NCBI GenBank assembly: GCA_963556195.1
Contig: OY744525.1
Span: forward strand, 20,851,343 to 20,915,342
Length of the DNA stretch: 64,000 nt
Direction: 5' to 3'
Origin: Sepiola atlantica
Lineage: Eukaryota > Mollusca > Cephalopoda > Sepiida > Sepiolidae
A program made the position numbers and the translations under genes. Shown piece after piece: positions 34,183 through 46,470 of the stretch; within the stretch, counting starts at the first letter, position 1; each line of letters begins with the position of its first letter. The notes under the pieces are model-generated. The model saw only the letters and a list, made by a program, of their open reading frames with translations, had not been told where the DNA came from and ran no database searches.

Positions 34183-35789
34183 TTCTCTGAAATGTCGGTT
34201 AGACAAAGGCAAAAAAGAAGAAATTAAGATTTCCTTCTCGTCTTTTTCACCTGTGAACATTAAAAATTGATATTATTATATTAATACCCGGTGATTTGGG
34301 TAGCAGTATAAAGATGCCTGACTTTCATTTATTTATTACTAAAATAAAATACTGATTAATATTAAATATATAAATCGATGAAATCGATTGAAAATAATAT
34401 CTTTGTTTTTAACAACACGGACCAATATTTGCTGTAAATCACTGATAAAATATATTTTCTATGTAGCTTATAGTAAAAAAGCTATTTATTGCAAAAATAA
34501 GGAGGAAACTCGACTTGAGTTTATATATAAGATAAATCATATTGTCTGTGCAGAAACTCCTACAAAAATATATAACGCTAATCCATACATATATTTTTCT
34601 TTCAGGGTCTGTCGAAATTTTAAGATTGATTAAAGAAAATAGGTTTAAATTTTATTATTTTATTTACTTAGAGACAAAATAGCCTAAATTAAATTTAAAA
34701 TAAAGGATAATATATTCTGTTGGTCACTTTCCAAACACACGAATATATTCTGTAAAAATTATTTTAAAATACCAAAAAAAACAAAAAAAAACAACAAACA
34801 ATTGTATTAATAAGCTCAAATGCCCTCTCAAAAGTAAATGTCAAATGTGTTATATATAAAGCTACATTAAAATATCAAGGACAGAAAAATTAAATTGATA
34901 TTGGCTCTACAGAGTGTACCTTCAGATAATGCTATGCAAACCATATGCTGTTGTTAAATACAAGCATAGCACAGCTTTAACAACATTTGGGAGATGAAAG
35001 GTGAATACAAGATTTAAACATACATTTCTCTAAAAAAGATTTTATTTTATAATGTTATACATTTTTTATAACTTTGAAATTGATGCTGTAGCAAGAAACG
35101 AATTAAAAAAATGCTTTCTTAAGAAAAAGGAAAACTCTGACATGAAAAAGCGATTCTTAAATCAACACTTAAAAAAATACACGCTTCTAGATCCCAAATA
35201 AATAATGATAATAGATGAATATAATCAAAAGTTTCAGCATCATTTTTTTTACCTTGTCCAATAATGTCACGAACATTCCTTAAAAAAAGTTGACATCTTA
35301 GAAAAGAAGAAAGGCAAGTTTTGCGATCAGAGAACTGCCGGAAATAGATCTGTCGTCTGCACTATTTCTGACAATCTTTTTTTTTCAATTTACTGTTTAA
35401 TGTGATCATATTATTTTTTCCAATGAAAATCAAAACCAGATATTTCATAAATAAATAAATAAGATTTTCAACATTATAATCGTTAACTTAAACCGTTTCT
35501 TTTCTAAATAACAATTTAAAATGAAAATATTTCATTTCTTCATTCGTTTTGAAGCATCTAATACATAAAGTTATTTTGTCGGATTTTCAAATTCAGACAC
35601 AAATAGCATTTAAACTGACAAATCAAGCTTTGCTTCTGACTGACAAAATTCCATTTGTTATTGTTGTACCGTGTTATTATCAATAAAACAATGCTATAAT
35701 TATTTTAAAAACATTTTCTTTAAAAGTATTTAGTCCGACCAAGACGACTGCTAATATTGAAATCTTTTAAATAATCATATAAAAATAAA
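34182..35789. other. AT-rich spacer downstream of protocadherin exon
   Basis: No exon or RNA recognised. A few bases at 35580-35660 (ATAGCATTTAAACTGAC, CTGACTGACAAAATTCC) resemble single worn units of the 37-bp satellite. Confidence 0.4.
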
Positions 35790-35990
35790 AGAGAAAATGG
35801 AAAGGCTGAGGAGGGATAGCACTGTAGACCACAAATTTGAGTGGCAATAAGCCTTCCCAAAATTGTTGTACTCTTCGCACACTTCTAGTGGGGGGTCTAG
35901 TTTGTACTCTCTCTCTCCTTAATCTTTCCATCCTCCTTGATCCTTCATGACCATTTCGTGTGGTGCCAACCGAATCTGATGTCACCACAT
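35790..35990 (-). repeat. Dispersed repeat R5, copy a
   Basis: Minus-strand translation GTTRNGHEGSRRMERLRRER and VQQFWEGLLPLKF parallels frames at 61643-61870 and 62051-62269. Identity at nucleotide level (GGTACCACACGAAATGGTCG-like start, AAGGCTTATTGCCACTCAAA) shows one repeat family. Confidence 0.6.
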
Positions 35991-36733
35991 CTGTGTGTAT
36001 TGTTTTTTTTGGGGGAGGGGGAGGAGGGGGAGATTATTATCAATATCATTATTATATAATAATTCTGCTTGACCCTCCCTTAGTAAGCACAATCGTCATA
36101 CTACCAATACGCATACACTAAATCAAAGGGAGGTAATTCATCCAAACCCGACGCAGTATTAATACAGTTTTTTTTTTATATAAACAGGAAACTGAATTAC
36201 ACAATAAAGAGAAGCAATAAAAAAAAGTATGTCGTCATTTTTTTTACCGTACAATAAAAATGACGATATAACTTTTTAATAGTATTTTTTACCATAAACG
36301 TATTCGTAGTAAATAGCAAGGTTCTTTAAACATGTATAATATGCTAAGCATTTGCTTTCAAGGAGACGACCTGAATTTGCCGTTTTCAGGTCTGACCCCC
36401 ATATGATGCAGAAGTACCCGAAATCGGCAATGAGGGTAGTGCATCATTGATGATCTCCCTTGATTGATACATCTATAAAATGTATTTTGGGAGTAAAGGT
36501 CAAGTTTCCATATTATAATCCATTATTGAGTGAGGTGGAAATGCACCGGACATCCTCCAAAGATCCTGAGATTCATTAAGATACTCCTCATATTTTTTTT
36601 TTTTCGGTAAAGTTTCTCAAAAAATTAAAAACTTTTATTTCACATGTATATCGGGGATGAGGGCCCCAGGATTGTAACTCTCCATCGGATATATTTTACA
36701 GGTAGGCGACTAATTCTATGAAGTCTAAAATTC
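35991..36733. other. Spacer; probable intron of the protocadherin gene
   Basis: Follows the splice donor at 36820 on the minus strand, so it should be intronic if the gene continues. No acceptor or coding exon recognised. Confidence 0.4.
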
Positions 36734-36811
36734 CTAGATCTGTCTGATAATGGAAATATGTGTTTTACCCCAAACCTCGGAATAATAATGGAAAATGAAA
36801 TTAGGAAGATT

Positions 36812-36824
36812 CTCACTCACCTGA
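36812..36824 (-). other. Splice donor ending the protocadherin exon
   Basis: Minus strand reads TATCAG|GTGAGTGAG, matching the consensus at every core position. The break falls between codons (phase 0) after Gln789. It implies one or more downstream exons for the rest of the cytoplasmic tail. Readthrough would give a 28-residue alternative end with a stop at 36734. Confidence 0.8.
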
Positions 36825-39187
36825 TAATCGTCAAGTGCCGCCTTCTGCCGACTACTCATTTCTCCTCCCGTGCAATGTCCTCTTCGAGAGTTTCTCATGA
36901 GTTCTGCTTCCGTCATGACAGAAGCGTCAGGCCAGTAATTGGACTGTTGAGACGAACATGTGTAGTTTCCATGTTCTGCAACGCATTTACAAGGCCGATT
37001 CATACCATCTCGGTGGGAGGCATTTCTCCTATCCTTACATCGAATGATGCATATCGACATGGTGGCTGTGATGGACACTGATACTGTCACGGCCACCAGA
37101 ACTATCACGATCATTAGGACGAGGTGTATTCGTTTTTCGCTTTTCATGTGTTTTTCATTTGGTATTTTGAGTGTCTTGTTGCTTACAGTTAATTTTAAAA
37201 TCATGTCAACGTTTGCTGATAAAACCGGTGTTCCACTGTCCCTGACAACAAATCCCAAATCGTACGATCCGGCATCTTGTTGGGTGACCACACGTGTGAA
37301 AGTTAAAAGGCCGGAGTAATGGTTGATCATGAACAACTGGTTTTCGTTTCCTTCACTTATCTCGTATTTAAGAAAGGCGTTCTCACGACTGTCTATGTCC
37401 GACGCTTTTAGTACGGTGATGTTGTTGGTATGATGAGGGTAGTACACGACATCCATCATGTAAGGGTTGACGCTGGGGAATGTAAAATAGGGGGCGTTAT
37501 CATTCTCATCGCGGACCTCAACAATAATTTTGGCTGTATTGTTCAATGATGGTATGCCGTTGTCTTTTACTAAAACCTGGAATTCATAGGTGTTTTGAAA
37601 TTCGTGATCCAGAGACATAACTGTTGAAATTAATCCGTTGTCGGATATTTGGAACGGAAGAAATTGTTTGCTGTTCATTATTAGGGAATAGGTAAGTATA
37701 CCACCAGGCCCAAGGTCAGGGTCTGTAGCATTAACGAAACCGATGGGGACTTTGGAATTCTGGTTCTCATTGATCCAGAACCGGAATATCTCTTCAGAAA
37801 ATTGTGGTCGTACATCATTGACGTCGATCACTTGGATTGAGAATTTACTCTCGGTGGATAGAGGAGGGGAGCCCTTGTCCTGACAGGTGATCGTGATGTC
37901 ATGGTGGTCCTCGGTCTCCCTATCTAAGGGATTCTTTACAGTTATTTTATATTCTTTGGTGTCTAGACTCTGAAGTTGAATCTTGTCATGGTTGAGATAG
38001 CAGCTGACCTCGCCGTTCAACCCAAAATCAGGATCGGTGACCATCACGTAGGCAATGAAACTACCGACCTCAACATCTTCAGAAATGGCGTCCGTTTTCT
38101 CAGCCGAATCAGAAATAAAGTTCACATTTATAGTCGGGGCGTTATTCTGCTGGTTAATCACATTCACCAGAACCATCGCGACAGAACTAAGAGGAGGGTT
38201 ACCGTCATCTGTGGCTTCCACGTACAGTCTATAAGTCGGCTTTTGTCCGGATGTGAATTTTTTATGCAGGAAGATCTCTCCTTTGATCTCGTCTAATCTA
38301 AAATGGGCCTTGGTGATATCGGATGTCTTTGAGCTGAAATGATAGGTTATCTTACTGTTGGGGCCGGAATCGGAATCATCGGCTGACAAAATGGCTACGG
38401 CGGTTGCAACATCATGTTCGTACATGATCGAAACGTTGTAGACATTCTGCGTAAAGACAGGAGGGTTATCGTTGACATCCATCACTGCGATATGGACATC
38501 GAGAACACTTTGTTGGGCTGGTGAGCCGCCATCTTTGGCAACTACCTGAACCATATATGAGTCTTTTATCTCTCGGTCTAACATGTCTTCTAGAGTGATA
38601 CTGAGTTTTGATGTTCCATCGAGGCTTTTTGCGATAGATAATGTAAATGGATCGTCCATATTTTTTTTAAGCTGATATGTAATCTGCGAATTCAATATCC
38701 CGACATCTTTGTCAATGGCATTGGGAATTGATCTTCGAGCCCCTCTTCTGTCGTCCTCAGAAAACTGTATCTCCACTTTAGGTTCGGAGAATTCTGGCTG
38801 GTGATCATTGACATCTTGCACAACCACTTTGATATTTATAATCTTCATAAATGTCTTTGAACGGCGGACAGCGACCTTGACGGTTTGGAAGCATTCCTTG
38901 TTATTTCGACACAACAACTCAGCATCCAGAGTTTGAGCAGTGTACAGCTTTCCAGTTTTCTTCGGAACACGGAATAATAAAGTTCTTCCGGCTACGCCTT
39001 CTCCCAGTTGATCGAAACGAATTAGATTGCGATCTTTCTGCGGAACACTGTCCATTAGATGGGAATCGGCGGCAATGTCCCCAACAAGTGTCCCAGGACT
39101 TTTCCGTTCTTCCACATAATAAGTGATATCTGCACATAGGCAACCGTGTAGGAGAATGGTCAGGAACAGACAAACGGATGCCAACAT
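36821..39187 (-). CDS. Protocadherin, large exon with six cadherin repeats
   Basis: Homophilic or calcium-dependent cell-adhesion receptor of the plasma membrane, expected in nervous tissue. Residues 1-18 are a signal peptide. Six extracellular cadherin repeats follow, with linker motifs DVNDH (125-129), DVNDN (237-241), a degenerate NQQNN (345-349), DVNDV (455-459) and DENDN (560-564). Repeat 1 has C93/C99 in a CX5C arrangement typical of protocadherins. LDRE-type motifs occur at 203, 421 and 527 (LDHE), and DPDFG/DPDLG at 385 and 489. The membrane helix spans about 687-714, then a short tail with a cysteine-rich stretch. The frame stays open to 36734, but CAG|GTGAGT at 36821/36820 is a strong splice donor, so residues 790-817 are probably intron readthrough. 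The start ATG is the first in the exon, before the signal peptide. Octopuses have a greatly expanded protocadherin set; paralogue identity is unknown. Confidence 0.93.
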
Positions 39188-39259
39188 ATTTAGCCGGATC
39201 TTTTAGGAAGAGCACATTTAAAATCCATTCAAACAGGGAGACGGGCTTCACCAATATGC
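39188..39259 (-). other. Protocadherin 5' UTR part of exon
   Basis: 72 bases between the putative splice acceptor and the start ATG. No upstream ATG-initiated frame overlaps the start in a way that would displace it. Confidence 0.6.
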
Positions 39260-39280
39260 CTGCAATTAAGGAAAAAAAAT
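39260..39280 (-). other. Splice acceptor upstream of protocadherin start
   Basis: Minus strand reads TTTTTTTTCCTTAATTGCAG followed by G. The pyrimidine run and CAG/G fit an acceptor, implying a non-coding first exon further upstream (higher coordinates). No promoter recognised. Confidence 0.6.
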
Positions 39281-39599
39281 AAATTGAAAATAAATACGCA
39301 TAAGCAGCAATGAAAACTGGATGGACATACATGATAAAATTAAAAACCGTCTTTGACACATTTTGTGCTGTGTGAATTTCTCCAGGATATAGACGTGTTT
39401 CATTTGATTTGTTGGGCTCTGTTTTACGGCATATCAACCCTTTTTTTGATTATGAAATGCTAAATCGCAATACTTATCGTAAACGATCTGTTGATGTATT
39501 TGGTAAGTGGGTTTGACGGCATATCAACCCTTTTTTTCGATTATTTACTGTTGAGAAACACATAATAAACACAGGGTGGGGGAGGGGATATGCCTAGGA
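39281..39599. other. Presumed intron/upstream sequence
   Basis: Contains a direct duplication of GGCATATCAACCCTTTTTTT-like sequence (about 39428-39450 and 39519-39541). No exon recognised. Confidence 0.4.
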
Positions 39600-40162
39600 A
39601 ACTCAGGATCAACAAACAAATATAATACTCAATGTCTGTGTGTTTCCTATAGAAAGAAAGGTTAGAGAATCTACATAAAATCTAAAAGTGTATTCTTATG
39701 TAAAAATTTATCGGGGAATATAATGGACATGTTCCAAATCTATAAGTGCATCCCAAGGGTTCTATGAAGGCATAACCCCTTAAAACTTCAAATTTTATGA
39801 AATTTAAATCATATGTATAAATTTTTCTGGGGAAAACAATGGAAGTGGTCCTGAATCTCTACGTTACTGTCTGTGTCGAATATCTATGTGCCCCACCTCT
39901 AAGTAATCCATGAGGACAGAACCCTTTTAAAACTTCAAAAATCTATATACGATTTTAATGAAATTTGAACCATACGTATAAGAAACTAATTCAGAGAGTT
40001 TTCCATCATTTCAGCTTCTTCCAACTATATTAGGGGGGGGGGGGGCGAAAGGGGAGGAGGGGGGGCAGTAAAAGCAAAGAAATATGGTGCTATAAGGATA
40101 GTGAAAAAGGACATAGTAGAGATCATCATTCAATCCCGAGCAACGTCGGGTCTTCCTGCTAG
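39600..40162 (+). mobile_element. Helitron-like 3' end and body, inverted relative to 5.8 kb
   Basis: Ends CCCGAGCAACGTCGGG (perfect 5-bp-stem hairpin), TCTTCCTG, CTAG (40159-40162) before T. The preceding 560 bases are the inverted counterpart of 5827-6345. Immediately after, TTTAATATATAAAGTAAAG resembles the start of the elements at 12962 and 18049. Confidence 0.5.
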
Positions 40163-42090
40163 TTTAATATATAAAGTAAAGTCAGTCTCGTAATCGTTTC
40201 TTTGTTATCGATAGTTTTCTTCTTACAAAATCAATATTTGATTGCGGTTCGTCAATTTTTTTTTTTAAGAAGAACAAAATGTAATTCGTAATTCCTTCCA
40301 GAAAATACTTTGTCTGGGTCGGAATTATTTTTAAATGGCTGCCCCAAAAATGGACATGATTCTATGTTCGTCAATACAGAGTTACTTCCCTTTGATTGTA
40401 AGAAAACAAAGAACACATAGGTTAAAAAACGAAAAGCAATACAAATTATAAGTAAATACACTACCAGATAGTCTAATAAATATAAAGAAATGAAAAGTGA
40501 ATATAAATTATTGATGCATTAACAACAAAGTTCTTTAATTTGTCGATGTGTGACTCAAAAGTTTGTGTTAATTGTAAAGTCAGGGTATATCTCTGTGTTT
40601 CATGATAACGTGTGCATGTGTGTGAGAGAGAGAGAGAGAGAGAGCGATTGTATTAGTTTTAACTTCTATTATGAGCGGCAGGATAATTGCCTGTTGATTG
40701 CCTGTTGATTGCTGCATGTTGTCTCTATTGATGCTCCTTGTTTTTGAAAAGTAGATCCGAATCGAGGAAGTGCTGTGATTGGTCCATTACTCTGTATATT
40801 TAAACTAATTATTTTTAGTGATTAAAACTAGATGTGATGGGCAGAACCTATCTGCTCAGAAACGCACATTTTCCTCAGATAAGTTTTATTCTAGGAAGCA
40901 TAAACTTCTAGTGGTTCTCACAACGCCAGACAAACTTTGTTGACATGAGAGCAATATCTGCATTTCAAGACTAATTCTCAGAGTACAGACTAAATGTATG
41001 AATAGCATTTTAAATCTGACAATTCAAATTTGATATAAGGTCCTATTCATTTTTACATACGTGTGTTGGCATCCGTCAGTCGCAACGACTATGGATCAGC
41101 GCCGTATTGACATGTTGCTTGTGTGCATCTTTTTGTGTGACTGTAGAGACCAATTCATGAAAGCGAATTACATTGTTTTTAGTGTACAGAACATGCTGCA
41201 AGAATAAAAGGGAAGGAAATGCTAGTCAGAATCAAATATCGATTTGTCAGATGCAATGCTATATAGGTCTGAAGTCAACAATGTGACACTTTTCTTGATA
41301 TAATATATTGCATACAAATATTCCATATAGATATATCGGCAAAAAGAAAACAGATAAATAAGTGAAACCCAGGAATACAATAATAATGTATTTCTACTTT
41401 AATAATAATAACAATAATAATAATAATAATAAAAATAAAATGGATGGGGAAAAATAAATATTGCTATTCTTTGCTTTTATAATGCCTGTCCTCACACAAC
41501 CCATAAAATCATGGAAACCATAGAAAATATCAGAATAGGTGAACCATTATCTCATCTTGGGTGTTTCGCACTGCCCCTACCCCCTCTGTCATCTACTTTC
41601 AATCCATAGCTTTAGAGCATTGAACCCCCCTTTCTTCTTCTTTTGGGATGGGGAATTTTTGAGTGGTGATAATAGCCAGAAAATGCAAGAGGGGAGAGGA
41701 GAGAAGGTCGAGTTTGAGGAAAGTGGAAAAAGAGACACGTATATATATATATATAAACTAAAAGATTATAGAAAAATATTTCCATAGAGGAGGGATATCA
41801 ACACTTATTGAAAGATCTAGCAATGGTGGGAAGAGATCATTGTGTTCAGATAAAATAGAAAAGTCGGTGATGAGGAATTTTTCTTAAGGCCAATAATATT
41901 TCCATCTTTATTTTCAGCTATTAACCTTGCTTTTGAAAAGTGACTGTCTGTACATTAAACAGCCATTATTACTGACTTTTTGGGATACTCGAGGCTATAC
42001 AATAAATATCTCTTAGTTGTTTGGGGTTGTTTTGCATCATTTAAGATCCATTGCTGCTAAGATACGACCTAAAGTTTGGGTGCACCAATA
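40163..42090. other. AT-rich spacer, possible Helitron body
   Basis: Begins with a Helitron-5'-like TAATATATAAAGTAAAGTCA also seen at about 49549 in worn form. (GA)n at 40624-40646; (AATAAT)n at about 41400-41435. No gene recognised. Confidence 0.4.
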
Positions 42091-42845
42091 AAAAATAGGC
42101 CTTGATCGAAATTATGACAAAGCCACCTCTTACGTTTATTTAGTAGTAAGGTATAACAAATAGCCCATAAATCATAACACACACCGTAAGATTTTATAGT
42201 ACTAAATTTTGATTAAAAAATAGGCCTTGATCGAAATTATGACAAAGCCACCTCTTACGTTTATTTAGTAGTAAGTTATAACAAATAGCCCATAAATCAT
42301 AACACACACCGTAAGATTTTATAGTACTAAATTTTGATTAAAAAATAGGCCTTGATCGAAATTATGACAAAGCCACCTCTTACGTTTATTTAGTAGTAAG
42401 TTATAACAAATAGCCCATAAATCATAACACACACCGTAAGATTTTATAGTACTAAATTTTGATTAAAAAATAGGCCTTGATCGAAATTATGACAAAGCCA
42501 CCTCTTACGTTTATTTAGTAGTAAGTTATAACAAATAGCCCATAAATCATAACACACACCGTAAGATTTTATAGTACTAAATTTTGATTAAAAAATAGGC
42601 CTTGATCGAAATTATGACAAAGCCACCTCTTACGTTTATTTAGTAGTAAGTTATAACAAATAGCCCATAAATCATAACACACACCGTAAGATTTTATAGT
42701 ACTAAATTTTGATTAAAAAATAGGCCTTGATCGAAATTATGACAAAGCCACCTCTTACGTTTATTTAGTAGTAAGTTATAACAAATAGCCCATAAATCAT
42801 AACACACACCGTAAGATTTTATAGTACTAAATTTTGATTAAAAAA
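42091..42845 (+). repeat. 125-bp tandem array, 6 near-identical units
   Basis: TAGGCCTTGATCGAAATTAT recurs at exact 125-base steps (42096, 42221, 42346 and so on). Units are almost identical, with one G/T difference near AGTAAG(G/T)TATAAC in the first. The array has amplified or been homogenised very recently. Confidence 0.95.
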
Positions 42846-43480
42846 TAGACCTTGATCTAAATCATGATAAAGACATCTTACACTTTTTATAATACTAAGT
42901 TATAATAAAAAATATTCCTTTATTTAAATTATAACAAAGACGCTTTACACTTTTTCTCGTACTAAATTATGATTAAAAAATAGACCTTGATCAAAATTAT
43001 AAGACAACTTACTCTTTTTATAAGTTGTGATAAAAAAAATAGGCCTTGATTTAAAATGATGATAAAGGCATTGTACACTTTTTATAATACTAAGTTATAA
43101 TAAAAAAATATTTATTTTATTTAAATTACAACAAATACACTTTACACTTTTTCTCGTACTAAATTATGATTAAAAAATAGACCTTGATCAAAATTATAAG
43201 ACAACTTACTCTTTTTATAAGTTGTGATAAAAAAAATAGGCCTTGATTTAAAATCATGATAAAGGCATTGTACACTTTTTATAATACTAAGTTATAATAA
43301 AAAAAATATTTATTTTATTTAAATTACAACAAATACACTTTACACTTTTTCTCGTACTAAATTATGATTAAAAAATAGACTTTGATCAAAATTATAAGAC
43401 AACTTACTCTTTTTATAAGTTGCGATAAAAAAAATAGGCCTTGATCTCAATTATGACAAAGACTCCTCTTATAAGACATT
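42846..43480 (+). repeat. Diverged continuation of the 125-bp array
   Basis: Half-length and composite units (TAGACCTTGATCAAAATTAT, ACACTTTTTCTCGTACTAAA, TTATAAGTTGTGATAAAAAA) recur at roughly 230-base steps. These are older relatives of the adjacent 125-bp units. Confidence 0.85.
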
Positions 43481-44263
43481 GTGGAATTATTTTATTAAAG
43501 ATTGTGAATCTGCATGATTCATTTTCAATCTAATCTCTATTTAGTATTTTCCCTCTAAATTTTTTAACATTTTATGGGGCTTTTATTTGATTTCATTTTT
43601 ACATTATTAATGCACAATCAGTCTTTTCGAATATATTAATTTGTAGATTTTTTTTCTCCAATTTGTATATTACTCAATTTTATCTTTGAATAACGACATG
43701 CAATAACTAGTCAGCTGTTTTTGATTCCGTCGTTTACCACCCTCGTCATAATTGCCCTTATTGATGAAATTCATTGCATTACGAATAAAAATTAGTCGTT
43801 TTTTTTTATTTTTTGTATCTCACATAAAATGTTTAAACATATCTTATACCTTTTTTAATACACTCATTATAATAAAAAAAGCTTCTGTTATTTAATAGCA
43901 TTTGTATTCTTATTTTTTAACCTCCATATTTTTCAAATTATAAATTTCTGCGTAGCTTGCTTACCATAAAAAATATTTTCATACTATATATATATACATA
44001 TATATATATATACTTGCAGTCACACCCGGTGTTGCCTAAGAATCAGAGGACCCCTGTGTACTGCTTCATTCAGCTCTCAACTTCATATTACCATTTTTAT
44101 TCTTATTTTTTAATTCCTATAATTTTCAAATTTCAAGTTAGAAACAAATTAAAAGGATTACAGACATAAAGTTTTGGTGCTTATATATTTTTATTTTAAT
44201 CTTCTTAATGAGACATAAAAGTGGTGCAACACTGTTCTGTCCTGTCCCCAAAATGTTATTATT
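43481..44263. other. AT-rich spacer
   Basis: A small (TA)n at 43986-44012 precedes a worn Helitron-like GTCACACCCGGTGTTGCCTA. No gene recognised. Confidence 0.4.
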
Positions 44264-44302
44264 AACTAGCAGATTTGCCACCTTGGAACTAGTATTCTGT
44301 TA

Positions 44303-44352
<50 letters not shown>

Positions 44353-44857
44353 TCCAACTTGATAGGTCCTTCACCATCCACCAAGCTCCAGCCCCTGTCC
44401 TATCGCTGCAATGTTGCTTCCTTGTGCCTGTTTTACAAGTACTTCAATGGATTGTGCTCTGATGAGCTTGCTGCTCTGGTACCTCCACAACGTAAGTTCA
44501 CTAGACCAACCCGACAATCTGCCAAATCCCATCCATTCACTGTGGAGGTCCCCAGATGCCGAAGAGCTTTCTACTCCAAAAGCTTATTTCCTCGTGCTGC
44601 TGGACTCTGGAACTCCCTCCCTGCTCCCTGCTTTCCTGACGTTACTGACATGCAGAAATTTAAAACTAATGTAAACAGACATCTCACTGCGCAGCTCCTA
44701 AATTAGGTTGACCCCCCCAAAACCTTCACCCTTTTTTCTCAATAGCCCCTTACGTCTACAGTGGCGACCTGCCTTGTTTGGGGTGAACTATGTTAAAATA
44801 TATATATATATATATAACAGAATACCTGTCCCAAGGTGGCTAATCTGCTAGTTGATA
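44264..44857. repeat. Inverted repeat enclosing a LINE fragment
   Basis: AACTAGCAGATTTGCCACCTTGG (44264-44286) and its complement at 44834-44857 flank TA tracts (44310-44342, 44797-44816), which in turn flank a LINE relic. Each arm continues into ATTCTGTTA. The arms look like Helitron-type CTAG ends in opposite orientation. Confidence 0.7.
44345..44795 (+). pseudogene. LINE reverse transcriptase C-terminal relic (copy 2)
   Basis: The plus-strand frame includes PLSYRCNVASLCLFYKYFNG, LCSDELAALVPPQRK, HPFTVEVPRCRRAFYSKSLF, PRAAGLWNSLPAPCFP and FKTNVNRHLTAQLL. It is the same region as 33240-33790 at about 85% residue identity, better preserved. A stop follows, then a 3' UTR ending GGCGACCTGCCTTGTTTGGG. 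The RT palm is absent, so it is a short 5'-truncated insertion. Confidence 0.8.
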
Positions 44858-44864
44858 ATAAAAT

Positions 44865-45231
44865 TAATATATATATATGTATATATATATAGTGTATATA
44901 TATGTATATAGTGTATGTATATATATATGTATATAGTGTATATATATATATATAGTGTATATATATATATATAGTGTATATATATATATATAGTGTATAT
45001 ATATATATAGTGTATATATATATACACTATATATATATACACTATATATATATATATAGTGTATATATATATACACTATATATATATATATATATATACA
45101 CTATATATATATATATATATACACTATATATATATATATATATACACTATATATATATATATATATATATACACTATATATATATATATATATATACACT
45201 ATATATATATACACTATATATATATACACTA

Positions 45232-45290
<59 letters not shown>

Positions 45291-45295
45291 TATTT
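44865..45295. repeat. Compound TA tract with GTGTA/TACAC interruptions
   Basis: The left half carries TAGTGTATA interruptions and the right half TACACTATA, about every 24 bases, so the 430-base tract is nearly palindromic around 45020-45070. All frames are YIYI-type. Confidence 0.95.
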
Positions 45296-46015
45296 AAAAC
45301 CATTCCAGCATAGTCCTTGTTATCTTTATCTACACAAAGAGACAACCATTAATGGAAATGCAAATAAAACAATACAAGAGCGGCTCAATTTGTTTATGCA
45401 ATATCAACTGGCAATCTACCAATTCAATAAAGTCTGTTTCAGCCAAAAGGCAGAATCATGGAAGAAATACATACTACTCTGTCTCATAAGTAATTTCTTT
45501 TGTTTTATGAACAACAAATGGCAGCTCCCTCTTCTTCATCAATTTCCCTACATTTTTTTCAATCGTGTGAAAAAAAAAAACCCCAAACACAAATCAAAGA
45601 ATGTTTGAGAACTGTCATCCCTTATTTTTTCGATTCCTTTATCACGCTTACATATTGACGCTCCCAATTCACAGGCAGACGGATGTGACGTCATACCTTC
45701 GTTCTGATTGACCAGTAACATAATGAGGGAAGTTCAAATAGAAAATATTTGTCATTCTATTCATCATTTTCAATCCTCTCACAACATTCTTCAGCATCCA
45801 ACTGACAATCGATTCGCCTCATTGACCCTTATCCTTGAATGGCATTTGGCCTTGATAAGTGGTAACTCATTGGTAAAAAAAAAAAAGATGCGATAAAACA
45901 ATCAAGAATAATATAAATTTTAACTTTTTACTAGTGAGAAAAGGAGAATAAACAAAGAGAGAGGAAGAGAGAGAGAGAGAGAGAGAGGGAAAGAAAAAGA
46001 GAGAGAGAGAGAGGG
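45296..46015. other. Spacer
   Basis: No gene recognised. (GA)n tract at 45958-46014. Confidence 0.4.
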
Positions 46016-46055
46016 GACGAAAGGCAGACGCTTTACCCATTAGGCTATCAGCACA
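46016..46055 (-). repeat. tRNA-like SINE head fragment
   Basis: Minus strand: GCTGATAGCCTAATGGGTAA, AGCGTCTGCC. This is a D-arm/A-box-like segment with anticodon-stem start, cut off by the (GA)n tract. No B box. Confidence 0.45.
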
Positions 46056-46139
46056 AACTTACTACAATAAGTAAAGTCCAAATGCTTAGATTAAGCATTT
46101 TCAGCAGCCGACAGTACTATATTCTTTTACGAAAATCTA

Positions 46140-46143
<4 letters not shown>

Positions 46144-46197
<54 letters not shown>
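46144..46197. repeat. (TA)n microsatellite
   Basis: About 27 TA units. Confidence 0.95.
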
Positions 46198-46200
<3 letters not shown>

Positions 46201-46254
46201 TTATAGTGAAATAAATTCCTGAAGGAAATCCGGGTATGAGAGCTCAATGTAATA

Positions 46255-46470
46255 AACAGAGCAAGAATAAAATAAAATAAAGTAACACGGAATCACATAA
46301 TCACCGGTGCAATAATTTATTTCGACCCTACGGCTTTATTCAAGTATCCAAGTGAGATTTTTCAAAAATGTAGTCACCTCACTTGGATACTTGAACAATG
46401 CCGGAAGGTTGAAATAAATTATTGCACCGGTGATTATGTGATTCCGTGTTACTTTATTTTATTTTCTATA
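46255..46470. repeat. TA-flanked palindromic repeat P2
   Basis: Arms of about 95 bases (about 46262-46356 and 46376-46467) around a 20-base centre. The arms contain ACTTGAA.AA.GCCG..GG followed by GAAATAAATTATTGC. That layout resembles a hammerhead skeleton that has lost its core bases. Confidence 0.75.

Noticed and set aside
38919..39437. 172-residue minus-strand frame overlapping the protocadherin start
   Set aside because: It crosses the presumed splice acceptor in another reading frame and has no recognisable domain; the cadherin frame explains the region.
44848..45313. Several YIYIYT-type frames
   Set aside because: Translations of a TA microsatellite.
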